Part shown: in pieces, positions 63,111-64,000 of the stretch
Layout: every line of letters starts with the position of its first letter
Numbering within the stretch: position 1 is the stretch's first letter
Assembly (NCBI GenBank): GCA_038131595.1
Contig: JAYPPR010000007.1
Location: 1 to 64,000, forward strand
From: UBA9926 sp038131595
GTDB taxonomy: Bacteria; Pseudomonadota; Gammaproteobacteria; Pseudomonadales; Azotimanducaceae
Length of the DNA: 64,000 bases
Reading direction: 5' to 3'
Translations under genes and position numbers: made by a program
Notes under the pieces: generated by a model
Seen by the model: only the letters and a program-made list of their open reading frames with translations
What the model was told of the DNA's origin: nothing
The model's database searches: none

Positions 63111-64000
63111 ATGGACTTCCCCAGGCTGTATGCAGATCACGTAGCCTGGCAAGCACCCGTATCTTGCCTACTATTGGTGATCTTACTCGCCTTGTCGCAA
63201 GTCGCCTTTGCCACCGATTACCAAATTGAAGTGATCGTCTTTAAACGTACCGACGGGCCAGCCCAAACATCAAGCGACGAGCCCGATGGTCGTGGGCCAA
63301 ACTTCTGGCCGCAGAACATGATCGCCATTGCGCCACCGAACAATCAGTCAAGAGCCCCCTTCTTGTGGGCTCAAGCCGTTATGCTTGAGGCAGACCCCCT
63401 CTCCCCTATCGATGCAATGAGCGGGACGGCTAGGCTGGCTAGCGCCTCCGCATCATCCAAACCGGTGTTCCTGTTGGCGAGCGAGAGTCGCGCGGACTTA
63501 TTCAAGCGCCGTATCGCCCAACTCAACCCGTCAACTGAGACGGCGGACGATGACCCTGACAAGGTGCGCGAGCAGTTGCGTATCGATCAGCGGGACGCGC
63601 TGCTCGAAGCTGCATTTTTTCCCACAGCCTCACTCGATTATCGATCTCTTGATACGGCGAGTAGGCAATTAAATGGACCTGCTCGCTCTATCAGACGTAG
63701 CAGTCTGTATGAGTTACTGTTGCATCAAAGCTGGCGCCAACCCATAGGACAGACCCCCACTCCGATTCTCATCCAAGGCGGCGAGCAATACGGGGATCAG
63801 TTTGAGCTAGAGGGCACCCTTTCGATCAGACGCCAACGCTATCTCCACGTTGACGCTGACTTACGACTAACGCAGTTCAGTCAGGAACGCTTAGCCCGAC
63901 CTGCTGAGCAGGAAGCACCGCTCAAGTCGAAATACCCAGACCTCTACGAGGCCGCGCAGCGCGGCCGAGAATACAGCCCTACGGCTCAATTTAATTTGAA
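63111..64000 (+). CDS. CsiV-like periplasmic protein, cut by window end
   Basis: The frame from ATG 63111 is open to the window end (296 codons). Signal peptide LLLVILLALSQVAFA then TDYQIEVIVFKR, the typical opening of CsiV-family proteins, which lie beside mfd in gammaproteobacteria. In Vibrio the protein binds peptidoglycan and is needed for CsrA-related signalling. SSLYELLLHQSWRQP and RRQRYLHVDADLRL are also family-like. The C-terminus is missing. No good ribosome site is seen. Confidence 0.75.
   Translation, partial: MDFPRLYADHVAWQAPVSCLLLVILLALSQVAFATDYQIEVIVFKRTDGPAQTSSDEPDGRGPNFWPQNMIAIAPPNNQSRAPFLWAQAVMLEADPLSPIDAMSGTARLASASASSKPVFLLASESRADLFKRRIAQLNPSTETADDDPDKVREQLRIDQRDALLEAAFFPTASLDYRSLDTASRQLNGPARSIRRSSLYELLLHQSWRQPIGQTPTPILIQGGEQYGDQFELEGTLSIRRQRYLHVDADLRLTQFSQERLARPAEQEAPLKSKYPDLYEAAQRGREYSPTAQFNL

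Noticed and set aside
1..64000. tRNA, rRNA, CRISPR arrays, IS elements, prophage or defence systems
   Set aside because: No matching motifs were seen on either strand. The tandem repeats have no spacers of CRISPR type, and no transposase or integrase is present.

Overview
The window looks like chromosomal DNA of a free-living, probably marine, heterotrophic gammaproteobacterium. The best evidence is the right end. A complete Na+-pumping NADH:quinone reductase operon (nqrABCDEF), a long-form glyceraldehyde-3-phosphate dehydrogenase, mfd and the start of a csiV-like gene lie in an order I recall from Pseudomonas and relatives. Gammaproteobacterial housekeeping genes (epmC, tusA, ttcA, yheU, bolA, tesA-ybbA-ybbP, yaaA) sit nearby. 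I see no phage, transposase, CRISPR array, rRNA or tRNA.

Left third (1-32 kb) is accessory and catabolic. It holds a truncated alpha/beta hydrolase, a CAAX-type membrane protease, a CYP153-type P450 next to an epoxide-hydrolase-like protein, an enoyl-CoA hydratase, an exported amidohydrolase overlapping an exported metallo-beta-lactamase-fold protein, and a two-gene RND efflux operon. Next come an NAD-dependent epimerase/reductase, a beta-lactamase-fold esterase, a PLP decarboxylase-type enzyme, an MFS carrier and a two-subunit biotin-dependent acyl-CoA carboxylase. Then follow a type-B carboxylesterase, a second enoyl-CoA hydratase, a SoxCD-like sulfite/sulfane dehydrogenase, an exported 14-repeat RCC1 protein, a phytanoyl-CoA dioxygenase-like protein and a Tat-exported MalY/PatB-type PLP enzyme. 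Together these suggest growth on alkanes, lipids, esters and branched or carboxylated acyl-CoAs.

Middle (32-50 kb) is mostly conserved. One tight minus-strand operon runs tusA, a gamma-glutamylcyclotransferase-like gene, epmC, a PaaI-type thioesterase and an ATP-NAD-kinase/AcoX-like gene. It is followed by yheU, ttcA, a polysaccharide deacetylase, the divergent tesA / ybbA-ybbP locus, ygjP, bolA, a CHASE2 adenylate cyclase with its FecR-domain partner, and the plus-strand operon yaaA, second AcoX-like gene, MORN-repeat gene, Nudix hydrolase.

Right end (50-64 kb) is the nqr operon on the minus strand, the gap gene, divergent mfd, and a csiV-like gene cut by the window edge.

Two window-wide observations stand out. 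First, three conserved genes (RND pump, carboxylase alpha subunit, SoxD-like cytochrome) are each broken by exactly one extra base, and mfd shows a possible fourth case at its N-terminus. Removing one base restores normal family-length proteins, which points to sequence error or very recent mutation. Second, several intergenic regions hold short degenerate tandem repeats: 13-bp units on both sides of the MFS gene and upstream of the P450-proximal hydratase, and a decayed 15-bp array that reads as lysine-rich pentapeptides downstream of the RND operon.
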